6,493 nucleotides of DNA from JACMME01 sp051005015 (lineage in GTDB: Bacteria; Gemmatimonadota; Gemmatimonadetes; Gemmatimonadales; Gemmatimonadaceae), in contig JBPCJT010000257.1 of NCBI GenBank assembly GCA_051005015.1, forward strand, positions 1-6,493, written 5' to 3'. The notes beneath the pieces were generated by a model, which saw only the letters and a list, made by a program, of their open reading frames with translations, had not been told where the DNA came from and ran no database searches. Below are positions 5,139-6,493 of the stretch, in pieces (within the stretch, counting starts at the first letter, position 1; every line of letters starts with the position of its first letter). The position numbers and the translations under genes were made by a program.

Positions 5139-5693
5139 ATGCGGTTAAAGATGCTTGGTTTTGCGGTGCTCATCGGCGTGCCTGGTTTCGCCGCCCCTGC
5201 CCTGGCGCAGAAGACTTACATGGTCGCCGTGTCTGGGGGCCCAGCGATTCCGGTTAACCGGTTCAGCGACAGCCACGGAACTGGCACCGCCTTCACGGCA
5301 TCACTGGTCGTAGGGATCGAAACTCTTCCCATCGGTTTGAGATTCGACGCCATGTTCAATAACTTCGGCGGGCGGGACAGGGGCCCAGGCTTCGGAGTGT
5401 TCGAGGGCGCGGACGGAAAGATCACAGCGGGTATAGCCAATTTGATTATTACCTTCCCCGGCTCCCGGGCCAAGCCATACCTCATTACCGGCGGTGGGCT
5501 GTACGGGGTAAAGTCTGACTTGGCAAACGCGAAGTCGGCAAACCACTTCGGCTTCAACGGTGGCGTGGGAACGACGTTTGGCCTCAGTCGGTTCAGCGCA
5601 TTTATCGAGTCGCGCTACCACTCGATCAGCCGAAGCAAGGCCGACGGTGGGCGCCTGAATTTCGTCCCGATTACGCTCGGGATCGTGTTCTAG
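5139..5693 (+). CDS. Outer-membrane beta-barrel protein (OmpA/Ail-like small porin fold)
   Basis: The start at ATG 5139 is chosen because GGAGA (5126-5130) lies eight bases upstream and a proper signal peptide begins there; upstream ATGs at 5052 and 5124 would bury it. The 184-residue product has a signal sequence MRLKMLGFAVLIGVPGFAAP with cleavage likely after ALA (residue 23), giving a mature protein of about 161 residues, right for an eight-stranded barrel. Strands alternate in the usual way (YMVAVSGGPAIPV, AFTASLVVGIETLPIGLRFDAMF, KPYLITGGGLYGV, HFGFNGGVGTTFGL, FSAFIESRYHSI, NFVPITLGIVF). The sequence ends in Phe, as needed for BAM-dependent insertion. No pore, enzyme or adhesion motif is visible, so the role is unknown. 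It is convergent with argH and divergent from the HTH gene, which might regulate it. Confidence 0.82.
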   Translation: MRLKMLGFAVLIGVPGFAAPALAQKTYMVAVSGGPAIPVNRFSDSHGTGTAFTASLVVGIETLPIGLRFDAMFNNFGGRDRGPGFGVFEGADGKITAGIANLIITFPGSRAKPYLITGGGLYGVKSDLANAKSANHFGFNGGVGTTFGLSRFSAFIESRYHSISRSKADGGRLNFVPITLGIVF

Positions 5694-5718
5694 GCCGACA
5701 TTCGAGTACCGCAGGGGG

Positions 5719-5744
5719 GAGTTAGGTAGGTTAGTACCTAACTC
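5719..5744. terminator. Perfect stem-loop between convergent OMP gene and argH
   Basis: GAGTTAGGTA (5719-5728) pairs perfectly with TACCTAACTC (5735-5744) around the 6-nt loop GGTTAG. It lies 25 bases after the outer-membrane protein stop and overlaps two bases of the argH stop codon. Neither strand has a T-tract after the stem, so it is a candidate transcript-end structure rather than a textbook intrinsic terminator. Confidence 0.5.
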
Positions 5745-6493
5745 AGACTGCCTGAAGTACCAGCTCGTTGCCTCGCGCCGTATCAGTGACCGTCCTCAAC
5801 GCTTCCCGGGCAGTCCCGAGCTGCGCTGAAACCGCGGACGGCCCCGTTCCGCCCGGGACGTTGCGTCGCGAAGTTGACTTCTGGGGCAGAAGCCAGTCGT
5901 AGACATCTTCGCCAAAGAGATTGTGCGCTTTGGCGAAAGAAGAGAAGGGAAGCGCCCCCAGCTCCTGCCCGGTGCTCTCGCCCTCGCGGATCAAGCTGCC
6001 AACCGCGCCGTGGGCCTCGCGAAAGCTCGCGCCTTTTTCAACCAGGTAGTCAGCGAGATCCGTCGCCATCATCGTGCTCGAGAGCGCCGCCCGCATCCTG
6101 TCGGCGTTGAACCGGATCTCGGCCAGCGCACCGGCGACTGCCGGCAGGACCAGCAGCATCGTATCAACTGCATCGAAGAGTGCCCGTTTGTCGTCCTGCA
6201 GGTCCTTGTTGTAACCGCTCGGTAATCCTTTTAGCGTCGCCAGCAGCGTCGTCAGGTGACCGATCGCGCGCGCGCCGGATCCGCGTGCGAGCTCCAGTGC
6301 GTCCGGATTTCGCTTCTGAGGCATCATGCTTGACCCAGTCGTAAATGCCTCGCCGAACTGAATGACGCCGAATTCACTCGAGCCGTAGATGATGAGATCT
6401 TCGGCGAGTCGCGACAGGTGCGTCGCCATCATCGCCACCGCGAATAACAGCTCAGCGACAAAATCCCGGTCGCCGACGGCATCGATGCTGTTC
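5743..6493 (-). CDS. argH: Argininosuccinate lyase, C-terminal half (5' end outside window)
   Basis: ArgH cleaves argininosuccinate to arginine and fumarate, the last step of arginine biosynthesis, as a cytosolic homotetramer of the fumarase/aspartase superfamily. About 249 residues are visible, roughly the C-terminal half of the usual ~460. The frame is open through the right edge; GTG at 6438 is internal. From the edge the order is NSIDAVGDRDF (1-11), HLSRLAEDLI, the superfamily signature GSSMMPQKRNPD (53-64; 6336-6301) with the loop serines that include the catalytic base, and GYNKDLQDDK (93-102). The helical C-terminal domain follows, with ATDLADYLVEKG and the conserved FREAH. All landmarks are intact, so the visible part shows no decay. 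The gene converges on the outer-membrane protein gene at a stem-loop. No other arginine gene is in view. Confidence 0.96.
   Translation of the reverse strand, partial: NSIDAVGDRDFVAELLFAVAMMATHLSRLAEDLIIYGSSEFGVIQFGEAFTTGSSMMPQKRNPDALELARGSGARAIGHLTTLLATLKGLPSGYNKDLQDDKRALFDAVDTMLLVLPAVAGALAEIRFNADRMRAALSSTMMATDLADYLVEKGASFREAHGAVGSLIREGESTGQELGALPFSSFAKAHNLFGEDVYDWLLPQKSTSRRNVPGGTGPSAVSAQLGTAREALRTVTDTARGNELVLQAV

Noticed and set aside
5301..5621. Minus-strand frames opposite the outer-membrane protein gene
   Set aside because: The + strand frame has a signal peptide, a ribosome binding site and a C-terminal Phe; the opposite frames have none of these signals.

Overview
The window is GC-rich, densely coding bacterial chromosome. 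It carries core metabolic genes (ispG, argH), a cold-shock gene and several envelope proteins. The cell is very likely diderm: there is a predicted outer-membrane beta-barrel with a signal peptide, and a Wzz/BY-kinase-like inner-membrane protein. Overall composition, the style of the uncharacterised proteins and the gene mix suggest a Gemmatimonadota-like organism, but no rRNA or other taxonomic marker is present, so this is a guess.

Left third (1-2265, + strand): three genes look like one transcription unit. The first is the C-terminal part of a polysaccharide co-polymerase/tyrosine-kinase-like protein, cut by the window edge, whose ATPase motifs are degenerate. Next is a free-methionine-(R)-sulfoxide reductase of the GAF type with all three family cysteines. 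Third is a stand-alone RelA/SpoT-type HD hydrolase, coupled to the reductase by an ATGA overlap. Envelope polysaccharide, oxidative repair and alarmone turnover are therefore adjacent.

Middle (2266-3740): the HD gene and ispG converge on a ~200-bp element. It has two inverted 27-nt arms (26/27 identical), and each arm runs into its own hairpin. This resembles a BIME/REP pair or a small MITE. The right arm lies inside the ispG frame and supplies the last residues of IspG, an Fe-S enzyme of the MEP isoprenoid pathway.

Right half (3741-6493): a small single-pass membrane protein diverges from ispG. It is followed by a CspA-family cold-shock gene with a good sigma70-like promoter, a ~137-nt leader and a strong intrinsic terminator. 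That terminator DNA is also the 3' end of a convergent gene for a small helix-turn-helix protein with a C-terminal AT-hook-like motif. Divergent from it across an AT-rich interval is a secreted outer-membrane beta-barrel gene. This converges on argH (argininosuccinate lyase, C-terminal half only) at a perfect 10-bp stem-loop.

No tRNA, rRNA, CRISPR array, integrase or intact transposase was seen. The most unusual points are the hairpin-bearing inverted-repeat element that forms the IspG tail, the pseudo-BY-kinase, and the HTH/AT-hook protein facing an AT-rich divergent promoter region.
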